Part shown: positions 24,329-34,628 of the stretch, one piece after another
Layout: each line of letters begins with the position of its first letter
Numbering within the stretch: the first letter of the stretch is position 1
Assembly (NCBI GenBank): GCA_049724395.1
Contig: JAUGWO010000024.1
Location: 143,484 to 207,483, forward strand
Direction: 5' to 3'
DNA length: 64,000 nt
Origin: Spongospora subterranea f. sp. subterranea
Taxonomy: Eukaryota; Endomyxa: Phytomyxea; Phytomyxea; Plasmodiophorida
Made by a program: the position numbers and the translations under genes
Notes under the pieces: generated by a model
Database searches by the model: none
The model's input: the letters and a program-made list of their open reading frames with translations, nothing else
What the model was told of the DNA's origin: nothing

Positions 24329-24540
24329 ATGCAGGTGTCCTCATTCGACAACCCATTTATTACTCAAGTTGTGCAGCCAGAATCGCACTTTGACGTCTAC
24401 AGTTCGCCACCGTTTGTGAAAGGCGATGGAGGAGAACCGGCGAAATGTCGCAAATTGACACTTTCAGTAAACAGTCCAGTTTGAATGTTGTTTATTTTAG
24501 ATAGGTTCTCGAACAAAATTCATTGGTCGGGTCAATTTTG
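24329..24540 (+). CDS. Small candidate exon or gene, about 55-70 codons
   Basis: The ATG at 24329 opens MQVSSFDNPFITQVVQPES and continues in a protein-like composition to PAKCRKLTLS before an in-frame TGA at 24482. A short GT-AG segment ending TTTTAG at about 24502 would join it to IGSRTKFIGRVNFDETERL and a stop. The intron would be 34 nt (donor gtaaac) or 22 nt (donor gtttga). No family was recognised. The next kilobase carries a transposon remnant, so a once longer gene may have been cut off here. Confidence 0.25.
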
Positions 24541-24719
24541 ATGAAACCGAGAGGTTGTAGAAAACGAAATCACAAATTTCATTGAAAACTGAAAAGACAA
24601 AGAGCCACATTTTGTTGATTTTTTCACAGGAAACTATGTGCATCGTAAAGAGCAATGGGCTGTTTGCTACCGGGATTCTTCCATTCCCGAAACAACGGTT
24701 CATGCTGAAGCGTTCCACA

Positions 24720-24803
24720 ATTTGCTGAAAAAAAAAGTGAAAATTTGCTGAAAAAAAAAGTGAAATTTGCTGAAAAAAAAAGTGAAATTTGCTGAAAAAA
24801 AAA
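24720..24803. repeat. Four-unit tandem repeat, about 22 bp
   Basis: The unit tttgctgaaaaaaaaagtga is repeated four times with small spacing changes and abuts the left inverted repeat of the pogo-like element, whose first bases (gtgaaa) overlap the repeat phase. Confidence 0.9.
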
Positions 24804-25325
24804 GTGAAACCTCCATATAAGGTACACCCAATTTGCTCCAAAATCGATTATTTTGTACCTTATGGAGTGGTGTGCACCTAAGGCGGAATGCGCGGCCGGG
24901 CAACGGGCTGCGCACGCGGGGTCGCGCTCACGTGCCCTTTTTTCCACCCATCTCACCTCCGTTCTACAGCTGCTTGATGCTGGCATTATCCGAAGCTTGA
25001 AAGCTTTGTCGCGAAAATTCGAAGTGCTTACCCTGCTCGACTTAATGCAGGACACGTCGGTTCATCGGTATTCCACTATTCATTGGGCGCGGCCATCGGT
25101 TCGATCCGAGTTCGACATTTGAAAGATCCAAATGGACCATATATAGATTAGCGTAGGTAACTCCGTGGCCAACCAAGGGTGTACTTTGCGTACTTGACAG
25201 AGTTTGTACTTTTTATAGAGAGGTTTTATTATGGAAATCCGGGGGTTTGCTATTTTGAAAAAAAAATCGTACCATATATGGAACTGTACCTTTTATGGGC
25301 TGTACCTTATATGGAGGTTTCACTG
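24804..25325 (+). mobile_element. pogo/Tigger-like DNA transposon remnant, short
   Basis: A perfect 22-bp inverted repeat (gtgaaacctccatataaggt plus ac) lies at 24804-24825 and, complemented, at 25302-25323. The right end reads ...ggtttcactg followed by TA, fitting the CAGTGAAACC-type ends and TA target of pogo-like elements; the left end has lost its first bases to the adjacent A-rich tandem repeat. Inside, near 24950-25090, the plus strand encodes TSVLQLLDAGIIRSLKAL, close to the conserved TSxLQPLDxGIIxxFK of Tigger transposases. Most of the transposase is absent, so it is a deletion derivative. Confidence 0.6.
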
Positions 25326-26140
25326 TACTCAAACAAGAGAAATCGATATATGAGAACGCTAAGTTGAAATATAGTAAGGGTTGCCTTGATACTCCATGCA
25401 GCCGTTAGTATACACGGAGTCCGAATCCCTCTCATCTCTAAATCACATACAATAAATCATTTTCCGAGAGTTTTGATGAAAAAGCATGTTTTTCAGATTG
25501 GTTTTTCCAGATTACGGATTAAATACGTATTCGTCGTAACCTTACGAATTGAAAAAGCATGCATCTATAGTCACATCGCCTTGAGACCAACCTGATCCTT
25601 GCTGTTGACGTTGCGTGAAAGATTTTTCAACTCTACCGGAACGAGCAAAAATTTTATGCACGTTTTCGACGCCGGGTTGTGATCGATTCTGAGTTCATGA
25701 TTTTTCGGAAGTAATAAGCAATTGGGACGGGGTCGGGTTCGAGTCGAATTCAACGGGATTATGATTGTTTCCGTTCGGATTTGGTTTCGGGGCGGGTGAT
25801 AGTGACCACAGGGTGGCGGGTCAACGTTCGGTAATTTCAACCCATCCTGTTCTGTCTACAGAACCGGTTGAGATCGTGTTGTTGAAGATCAATTTCTTGA
25901 CCTTTTAACGTCCTGTATTACCCTACTGCTGTTATGGGTAATGGCTCTGCTTGTTTCAAATCGTACTCCTACGTCAGCATCGAAAACACAGCAACGATGT
26001 ATGGACGGCCATCAAAAGCTATTTTTGGTTGGCTGACGCATGTTTACTGCATGGTCGATCAATGTCCATGACCCGATCCGAACCGATCCGGACTTCCCCA
26101 TCAAGTCCGAATTCGTCATTCCGTTAAATTCCCAGGGGCA
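25326..26140. other. Intergenic region upstream of the secreted-family gene
   Basis: No gene or recognised repeat is seen. It holds the likely promoter of the gene starting at 26141, but no clear TATA-like or other element could be assigned. Confidence 0.4.
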
Positions 26141-27436
26141 ATGTCTCGTTCTTCTGCAGTTCTCTGCCTTTCCATCTTGACATTATTCGGTCTATCCTAT
26201 GCTGGGTTCATTGGTTCCTCCACCTCCAATACCCTATCTGAGATTCAGCCAGCAAATGAACCTTTCGCAGCCGATCATGCACTCGTCAGCAATGACGATC
26301 GGGATTCCCGGCCCGTTTGCTGGCACCTGCAACCTCTACACGAAGATGTGCTCCAACAAACCGACGTACTCACGACGCTATTAGAGCAGCTATATTCCAA
26401 AACGATGGACGACATGTTATTACTGCTCGATCACTTTAAAGATGTGCCATTTGCTGATTTGGGTCATATCATAATGAGGTTCACTGGCCCTCTAGTCGAT
26501 CACCAGAGGTTATTAAAGAAGGCCCTGGAGTGTAAACGGTCTGAACAATGTTGCCATTGCCACAATGATCTGATCCCCTCAATAGGGTCGATGTGGTTTA
26601 TGAATTGATTATGTGGAGAGAAAATCGTGTTGATGTCAACACCAAAGTAGGAGGCTGTACACCATTGATATTGGCCTGTCAAAAATCCCAGTCAGTTTTA
26701 CAATGCTCATATCCATTTCTCGCTATCCAACACTAGTTTCGTTTAGTACCGGTTTATTTCAGCTGCTTTTTAACAAAGTAAAAGAAGGCGACGATGACGC
26801 TTATCAGTACGTCCCATTGTGCTGCCGAAAAGATTTTCATCCCGAACTGGATTTCAAACATGTTCCAAACCCTCCGATTCAAGATCCTACTATGGTTCTA
26901 CCAATATACCCTATTTCTGACCTCCATAAACGAATGGTCAACTACGCTTCCAGCTTTTTCTTCTGGCAGCTTTCTCGTATGGTCGAACTTATAAACGTTT
27001 GTGGGGACCTGCCCATTGTAGACTTCTATGAGGTGCTGAAATCATGGGCCGGCAACGACCGTACTATCACGGTTCGCGGCCTGCGAAAACTCACTCTCGC
27101 TGCGATCCGCAAGAACCGGTTTGATTCATCACTAATTCACATCGATTGTTCTGATGGCATTTGACCAGGGTGGACGCGATTTTGTGGCTCGTTACGCTCA
27201 AGCGTGAGGGTCTAGAATTCGATCGAGAGACTCTCGCCAAACTGCACGAGTTTGAACAGACACAGCTGGGACATCGTCCTCCTTCGGATCCGTTGCGCAC
27301 GATTATTTCAGAATTGCCAGGTAAACCCAAACCGTAAGTTTATCGCTCATTCGAATCCCCGCCTTTTGATGTGTTTTGGTTTAGCGTTCCATCTCGTCAA
27401 CAACTAGAAATATCGGGACGGTTAGTCTCCGATTGA
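26141..27436 (+). CDS. Predicted secreted protein, unnamed family, copy B
   Basis: The ATG at 26141 opens the leader MSRSSAVLCLSILTLFGLSY followed by AG. Proposed exons are 26141-26538, 26586-26646, 26763-27118, 27169-27333 and a last exon from about 27384 to a TGA at about 27436. Introns are 46-116 nt with donors of the form CG|gt, AAA|gt and CC|gt. Phases 2, 0, 2 match copy A at 11341-12584. Shared blocks include RxxVxWEL/YWLY-like starts of exon 2 ending in VDV/VDI, and VDFY plus a following W in exon 3. It has an extra insertion near the start of exon 3 (KVKEGDDDAYQ, CCRKDF). No known domain was recognised. The two copies differ at most positions, so the duplication is old and both seem to have kept a coding struct under constraint. 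Confidence 0.65.
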
Positions 27437-27505
27437 GCAAACTGAACTATTTATATATTGACCGTGATGTCCAATTAGTCATCACTCGTCGATTTCCTGT
27501 TTGGA

Positions 27506-28306
27506 ATGTCTCGCGTGCTGTCAGGGCCCCAGTCGTAAGCAATATTCATCCCCTTTTACACATACGTATCTGATCACTCTCGTGAAGGTCGAGCGTCTGA
27601 TTTTTTTGATGACATGTTCTGGTTTTCGTATTACAGGGGCCCTAGCTCTTGCGACATATGCGAAAGTTGTGCCTCTGGAGTTTCGAACATAGCTCATGCT
27701 TGCTGCAGGGAGATTTCCTCTGACGTGGCATGTTTATCACGCGCGGCGCTCTCTGTGGCCCATTTTACAACAAGAGTGGCTTGCGCTGAGTTGCGTTGCC
27801 TCAAAGACATCGCTTGCGCTGAGCTGACAATCTGTGATCATTTCTTGCATTGCCTTTGGGGCTCGGCACAAGCTTGCGCTGGCGCTGCTGGAAGTTGCCT
27901 TAGCGGGCTCTGTCAGAATACTGGGCATTTGTGCGACGGTTGCTGTTCAGGATCGGGAGGCGGCCGTTCTTCGTCAGGGGGTGATGGAGAGGCGGTCGCC
28001 GCGGTGGGAACTGGGGGATGTGTTGGATGTGCTGGATGCTGCCATTGGATTCACAATCTCTGTTGCGGTCACGCTAGTCAGCCGACCCACGATATCGTAT
28101 CGCACTTGATTCGCGAGGTGTCGACCAAGTTCGCCATCTCCCATATGGCCGCTCACTCGACGTCACTCGCCGTTGCCTCTCCCGTGATCGCCGCTTCAGC
28201 TGCTGTTTCGGCTCCAGTCGGCGCCGGTCTTCTTCATATTGTTCCGATACTTCTTTGTTCAGTAGCACATATCAGCGTGATGGTTTGCAGTCGCAGTGAT
28301 GAATAA
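27506..28306 (+). CDS. Cysteine-rich protein of unknown function, 232 aa
   Basis: The proposed start is the ATG at 27506 with a 29-bp first exon (MSRVLSGPQ, then TC), a donor gtaagc at 27535, an acceptor TTACAG ending at 27636, and a second exon 27637-28306. The protein has about 30 cysteines in the first 150 residues, often as CxxC or CC (SSCDICESCASG, CVGCAGCC, NLCCGH), a Gly/Ser/Asp linker (GGGRSSSGGDGE), and a hydrophobic C-terminal part (AVASPVIAASAAVSAPVGAG). No signal peptide is seen. It lies about 70 bp after the secreted-family copy B on the same strand. It could be a metal-binding or heavily lipid-modified protein, but nothing proves this. Confidence 0.5.
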
Positions 28307-28884
28307 ATTGTGGGCCAGATCCGGCTTTTTCTCGATGGTGTTCCAGTGTTTATCAAGTAGCTTGTGCCGGTTCGCGCAACCTAAAACATTATGAGCGGTG
28401 CATTGCTCTTTCTGACTTGCATCTTCTCCTCTTTGCCGTCAATCCTTGAGCATCCTCTAAGAAGTATCGGGCAATTGATCCTGAATCTGAAAATGAAACC
28501 TCTCAATCAATCAATATCTGAGACTGGAATTAGGATGACCCGAGAATCAATAGTTCATCGGAACACAAATTTTTTGCCAAAAGTATCAGTCGTCTCAAGA
28601 TTTTTGAAAGTTATCAATCAACTCTAACATGCCGCATGGGGGTTGTTGAGAGTCCCATTGCTGGTTTAAATTGTTAATCAGTTCATTGCCATTGTTCATG
28701 AGATGGTGCAGGCGCGATGACCCACGTGCACCAGCTAATCAAAGCGATCCCAACCAAGGGCGGTTATCCAACGTCATGTTGTTCAGTGTCGTGATTCGCC
28801 ATTTCCTCTGTTTTTCAACCTTCTCTAGAGCCAAAAAATAAATGAATCGCCGCTTGTACTAGAACCAGTTCCATTTCAGATTCG
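28307..28884. other. Non-coding stretch
   Basis: No gene motif was found. The last 200 bases run into the chromovirus fossil and may contain more of it in unreadable form. Confidence 0.4.
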
Positions 28885-29975
28885 GCCGATCGGTGTGGTA
28901 TTAACCGCCATCACGTTAACGAGTACGTTCTTTGAGAGGTTCATCTGTGTGTATGGATGTCCAAGACGAACTCTTACTGACCAGGGACATGGATGTCCAA
29001 GACGAACTCTTACTGACCAGGGACAGAACATCATGTCGGTTGCTTTGGCAGAACTGACCAAACTGCTTTGGATACATCAGATGAGGCCAACGGCGTACAG
29101 TCTAAATTCAAATGGTTTTCGTTGGAAAGAATGCACGGGTTTCTAGTGCAACAATTACGTGCTCTGCTATCAAGATCGACCCATCGAAACTTGTATCAAC
29201 ACGTGCCTGGAATCATGTTCGCGTTCGTACAGGTGTCTCAAGAAGTTTAAAAGATACTCCATACCATTTACCATTTGGACGAGATCCTATCTTACTCTCG
29301 GATCTCATGATAACTGAAAATATGAATGCTATCTCGCCCATAGGGACTTTTCGTCTTCAACAAGGTCTGGTGGTCAGAAGGCGTAATAACCGATTCAATC
29401 GCGGAAGGAAGTTGGTTGATTACAAGGTTGGAGGTTTGGTCGACCGTCATTCTCCAGCTGTTCCCAAAGCAGTTATTAAGAAGCTTCATCGTCATTGGAG
29501 TGGACCGTGGCGTGATACTTAAGTGCTAATTGATATTCTGTATCGAGTTCGAGACACCATGAATGGCAAGGAGGTTGTATTACATGTTCAAGGGATGCGA
29601 CATGTTGGGAAATTTCAACAGGGCTCTTCCGGTTCTGATACAGTTGCGCACGAAGCTGAAAACCGAGTTGACGCGGTGCCGGGTATGAAGTCGAGGAGAG
29701 AAGGCACGGCGTGGAGTACGAGAAGGTTATTAAGTGGAAAGGATATGATGCATTGTGGAACCAACTCAACGATGCTGCGTTAGCGGCAATTCCTAACTTG
29801 TCGGTGCGAAAGAAGACGACGGCGGTTTCTAATTACCTCCTCCTCGTCTTGGGGTGGTATGTTGGTGGAACGCCAGTTGACGTCACGAGGATGACTTCAC
29901 AGGGTGATGTTGAAGTCCCAAATTCTGGATGAGTTACTTGAGTACAATGAAGTTTTCTTTTGCTCTTTCATGCGA
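28885..29975 (+). mobile_element. Ty3/gypsy chromovirus fossil, 3' part
   Basis: In order on the plus strand: an integrase core piece (GCPRRTLTDQGQNIMS, HQMRPTAY, WKECTGF/ERMHGF region), the stretch after the core (TPYHLPFGRDPILLSDL, HRHWSGPW), and a chromodomain (EKVIKWKGYDALWN). About 260 bases of trailing sequence follow and may include part of an LTR. It is broken in several places and lacks gag, protease and RT here. Its tail pairs with the minus-strand copy at 30045-30645. Confidence 0.75.
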
Positions 29976-30345
29976 TCCACCTGATGATGATATTGGCAAC
30001 CATCGACATTCATCAAGTGAATCACCCAATTCCTCTCTATTGATTGTCGAGTAAAGAAAGAGTGAAAGAAAACTGTATAACACTCAATTAACTCAATGGG
30101 TATTACTCCAGGAATTCGGACGTTCATCATCACCCTGTGGAGTCATCTTCTTTACGTCGACTGGCGTTCCTCCAAAAATACCTCCCCAAGACGAGGAGAT
30201 ATTAACAAAAACCTCAGTCGTCTTTTTTCGCACCGACACGTTAGGCCGCTAACGCAGCATCGTTGAGCATAGAGATTGGTTTCCATGTGTTATACAATTC
30301 AACATATCCTTTCCACTTAATGAAAACTTCTCGTACTCCACGTGG
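29700..30345. repeat. Inverted repeat formed by the two chromovirus tails
   Basis: The left arm runs from about 29700 to 29990 and the right arm from about 30040 to 30345. They share blocks such as aacgatgctgcgttagcggc and its complement, at roughly 70-75% identity. The arms have diverged too far to be a recent or artefactual fold-back. Confidence 0.8.
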
Positions 30346-30645
30346 TGTCCTCTGTTTCGCGGGTAGATCTCTGGATAGCCGAGCGATGGTTGCAACTTTG
30401 ACCTGATGATAATCATCCCGACGGACAGTATGGCCTTCTGTTTTTTTTTTGCCAAAACGTTCTTTCCATGGTGGGCAAATCGATTTTTTTGTTCTCTGTC
30501 GGGCTCCTTTTGGCACGGGAGCAGTGCTGGCATAATTGAGGTGTCAATAGCATGGATTGCATTGGTCGGGATTCGGAAGCACACCATCGAGTGAACACAT
30601 CAGCCTTGACGATCATTGCGCCAACAACATGCTCCTGCAATCGTC
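30045..30645 (-). mobile_element. Second Ty3/gypsy chromovirus fossil, opposite orientation
   Basis: The minus strand encodes VGAMIVKADVFTRWCA, then a basic linker, then a chromodomain (EVFIKWKGYVELYNTWKPIS) and LNDAALAA, followed by trailing sequence homologous to that of the plus-strand copy. It is a broken fragment. With the neighbouring copy it forms a tail-to-tail inverted pair. Confidence 0.7.
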
Positions 30646-31093
30646 AACAGACGCTAGTCCCAATCACATTCACCTTTTTGGGTCTATGAGCAATCAGCAG
30701 TGTTATTGGATCAACGCATGTATATCGCCGATTCGATCACGAACGGTTTTTCGCTTTCAGATCCGTTATCAACCGTTTTGTGGATAGTCTCCTTAGATGC
30801 GAACGCCGTTGCACCCGTTCGCCTTCCTAGATGCAACAATGCAGCAGTGGGCGACGCTGAGTTGAGGGAATGGCGATTGGAGACGTTTTGCCCGTCCAAC
30901 ACTATGTTTCAGTCCCAATATCACTATAATTATAACTGTCTGTAGGGACTTCCTCAAAGTAGCGTATGCCATATCATATCTCGCCTCAAAATTCAGGGAA
31001 ATATCTACGCTGTTTTTTCCCCAAACGATTTCACACGCCAAAAACCACGATCGCTGTCACCGTACTAGTAAAGGGAGACGCCGACAATACAAT

Positions 31094-32921
31094 GATGCCG
31101 CCAGCGTTCACCCCGTTCACGGCTTTGGTAGCTACCCTGCATGATCGGGCTCTCGCAATGGATGTGCTGCATAAGACGTTAGAATCGGTGGTGTCGTATA
31201 TGGGAGATTCCGAACTTCATGTTGTCGCCGTCGACGCCGGAATCCTGTCGGATTTGCGGTTTTGGCTTAATCATTCCGAAGTGATCAAACGCTCTGACAT
31301 CCAGATTGTCGTGTGGGTCATCATCGAGAAGCTCATGAACCTGTTTGATGGTCGCCAGGTGTTTCTCGACGAGGTTGGGATTCCGATTCACATTAGTCTT
31401 TTTTCATAACGTCACGAAACATATCGGTGCACTTGTGGAATGTTTGCCCCATGATCCTTTTTCACTAGAATATCATTCAACGTTGTTATTGTCTCGATGT
31501 CCGAAATGAAACCCAGTTGATCTTTCTATCTGTATCCTTGTCGGACCGCCTTCTCGCCGAGGCAGATATCCAGCAAAAATGGTTGAGTTTTGATGTTGCT
31601 GCTAAGTTCCGTCTTGAGATACATGTCATAATTTTAGTCTCCAATCGTTCTGGTGTAACAAACTTTAATGTGTTCAACCTGTTTGTTGTCACGTTATTGT
31701 TACCCGTCAAGTCATGGATGGCATGTCTGCGCAACGTTTCACCAACTGCTCTCAGTTGGCGGTCTGACATTGATTTGCGCTGCGTTGATTTACGTTATCA
31801 ATCATATCGCACTGGGGTTCGCACTATTTGTGTTACATGATACCTGTGTCAAATATTTCTCACCACTGATCATCATTATCAATACAGGTCGATGGTGTCG
31901 ATCTCGTGCTGGGTTCGTTGTCGGATCCGAAATCTGTCGTCCGGCTTGCCACAGCACGGGCCCTATTGCGTCTTGCTGAGGGCCCCGATTCTTTCAGTGT
32001 TTTGCTGAAACAGTCGAAAGTTATCCCGCGTCTGCTGGTTATTCTTTTCGATAGTGACAGTCGAGTTGCATGCTGTGTAGCAGCGTCACTTGCATCTTTA
32101 CTTCCATGTAACTTTCATAATGGTTAGATTTGACCTGCGAACTCAGTTTAACATCAGATCGTGCACAATTACCCAATCCAGCTGATTACAAACAGCTGCT
32201 ACATTTGATTACGCATTCAACGCAGAATGGCGATATTCTCAATGTGACAAGATGTATATGGAGCATGTCGAACTGCATTGAAGCTAAAGAGGCCATCATC
32301 GCAGCAGGAGCAATTCCCGTTTTGACGACGTTACTTACTCACGAAGTCAAGGCCATAGCTAGTGGAGCAGCTGGCGCTATTATGGCTTTGTCTGCGTCGA
32401 TAAAAGGCAAGCAGGCTTCGATTGATTCTCCGAAGACTATTCCTACCCTATGCGATATTGTTCGTCGCACCAGTGACGACAGTCCATTGAGGACGAACGC
32501 TGCTATATGTTTACGCCATATTTGCGAGCAAACCGAAGCTCTGCACCTGGTCGGTGCTCGACTGTTGCGCTATCCGTCAGTTCTTGGGCAAGTCCTTGGG
32601 CCGGCTGCAGTTTCAAGGATCATTGAGCCATACATCGTCGAAAAACGCGACCGTGCGTCGGTGGTAAAGGTCCTAGAAGCCTTGGTTCAAGATGAAGCTG
32701 GATGCAAAGCTGCTTTCGACTGCTTGAACGTAATTCCGTTTTTGTTTGATGCCGCAGCCGAAGATGACGGTTGCACCGCGGTTTTGCATCAAATATGCTC
32801 CAATTGCGCCCCGGCTAGGAAATACTTCAACTCGTTGGTACAGAAGCAACCCACTGTCCCCGCTGCCGTTGAGAGCGTTTTCCGCGATCTTGATTCCCTC
32901 AGCATTACATCCGCTTCATAG
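31094..32921 (+). CDS. Armadillo-repeat protein, RSPH14-like
   Basis: Armadillo-type helices run through the protein: DAGILSDLRFWLNHSEVIKR in the first exon (from the ATG pair at 31091-31096), SLSDPKSVVRLATARALLRL and DSDSRVACCVAASLASLL in an exon starting about 31888, then AKEAIIAAGAIPVLTTLLTH and SGAAGAIMALSASIKGK in the long last exon ending at the stop at 32921. Order and spacing resemble RSPH14 (RTDR1), a radial-spoke armadillo protein of motile cilia, but other armadillo families are possible. The joins between the first exon, a second piece near 31410-31497 and the 31888 exon are not fully resolved, and a possible 20-nt intron lies at 32113-32132. It is followed by vasohibin on the same strand after 180 bp. 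Confidence 0.6.
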
Positions 32922-33101
32922 TTTTATTATACAGCTTGATTATAATTTTAGCCATCCGTCCGGCACAGCAAAGATTCCCGCTGTGTTCTCTCTTTTCCAT
33001 CAGGTCGCAATGATTGCGCTATTTTTGTAATCGGGCCGATAACGGAATATCCTTCACTCAACTCTGATAGAAGCACGCGCCATTCGCCTTGCCATCTACT
33101 G

Positions 33102-34004
33102 ATGGACCCGTTATCGCTTCCAACCTTGCCCTCGTCAGCGTCGACGAAGGTGCGTCTTCGTCTGATTCAGGACTTCATCGAACGGTTTGAATACAATCAC
33201 ACCGGGTTCAACTTCTTTCGGTCAGTTCGACCAACCATCCGAAAGCAGAATTTGAATTATGCAGTAGAATCAGCAAATCGCAATCAATGGTGTCAATGTT
33301 GGAGACAGTCCAGAGTATGATCCGGGAGCCTTTGCCCATAAAATGTCTGGAAGCTTGCGCCATGGCCATGGTTTTGACGATGTCGGATGGGCTTATGACA
33401 AGGTGGCCACTACGGTTCCGCTCACGAGTGAATGGACTACGCTATTGGCATATCGTCTGCATGGTCGAAAGTGGTGAACGGTTCGGTGCTCTAGGATTGA
33501 GTCGCCGGCCCACGCTCGGATACAAACCTCTCGTATTACGACTCAATAGCTACACGTAATCAGATTTCTTTAGAAAATGATTTTGAATTGCGGCAGAAAG
33601 TTGTTTGTGCTTAACATTATTCCACCATATTGCACTGAATCAAAGAAATAACCAAGTTTTTCTATTGGTGTTGCTAGTTGTTGCAGATTTCATTGAATCG
33701 TATTGCGCTTGTGGACACCAAGTAGACCGGGTAACAATCGGTGCTCCATTCCCACGAGGTAAACCTTCATTGGTTTCCCGATATGGCTGTTATAAATGTT
33801 CTTGCAGAGGGCGATAATGTTGAAGCGATCGATTGGGCCAATCTCGTATTACCGATCGATCGAATGTCGGGCGAAGATATTGATCGCGAGACACAAGCTT
33901 TTCGGCAATGCCGACATCATATCGCTTTGATTCCTGTTAAAGAAAGTTCCAAAGCGCGCCGCAAGGTAAACAATAAACAATTGAGGGCAAGAGACCATGT
34001 TTGA
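33102..34004 (+). CDS. Vasohibin-type tubulin carboxypeptidase
   Basis: Vasohibins remove the C-terminal tyrosine from alpha-tubulin, usually with the partner SVBP. Exons are 33102-33220, 33265-33555, 33646-33758 and 33808-34004, giving 239 residues with all phases consistent. Visible blocks are IQDFIERFEYNHTGFNFF, PLPIKCLEAC, FRSRVNGLRYWHIV, FGALGLSRR and YKPL, in the family order. The catalytic Cys (in IKCLEA), His (in YWHIV) and Ser (in GLSRR) are all present, with Cys-His spacing 35 and His-Ser spacing 17, the same as in human VASH1. The first intron is 44 nt. The C-terminal tail is short compared with animal vasohibins. It probably encodes an active enzyme. Confidence 0.9.
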
Positions 34005-34628
34005 TTGAAACGATGGATTGAAGCAGCAGTAAAATTTCTCTGTGTAGAAAACTACGATAAGATTGATCTTGAAACCCCATATGGCCCCCCAGATGGCAGA
34101 CTTCAATTAGATGGCGAGGTTGTAGGTCTTTACGAACGACTACGCTGGTGATCGACGAATGCACGACTCAGGAGCCGTTCGTCCATTTCGAGCGACGTAT
34201 TCGCATTCAGCCATTTTGCACGTTGCCCAGCTATTGTTCTACGTTCTCTGAAAATCTCTCGCCTTTCCTAGAGCTTCTTCTGTAGGGTGCCATAATTATT
34301 TTGTATTTCGAGCTTTGAAAAGTCACCCCAATGGTCCGTCGTCAAGCACCCCATCCGCGGGACCACCGAGTGTTGACGTCGTCGTATAACGACATTGGCC
34401 ACTATGATTGCGGAAATTCATTGCATACCCAGCTCTGTTTTGTGCCCTAGTAGATTGCTGAGCACCTCTTGAACCAAAAAGGATCTGCACCCATCCGATT
34501 AATGAATCTAGCATACCGGATTTCAAATCGACGAACAGAGAAATGGTCGGACACACCAACTGAATGACCGGGTTACCGTCACAGTGCCTGAGTGCGGCCT
34601 GTGACTCTGGTGCGTGTTTACTGTGTAC
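34005..34628. other. Intergenic region between vasohibin and PIG-T
   Basis: Open stretches on the minus strand overlap the PIG-T start and show no family match. Nothing else is recognised. Confidence 0.5.

Noticed and set aside
24469-24502. 22-nt intron in the small gene at 24329
   Set aside because: A 34-nt version with a better gtaaac donor fits equally well, and the gene itself is uncertain.
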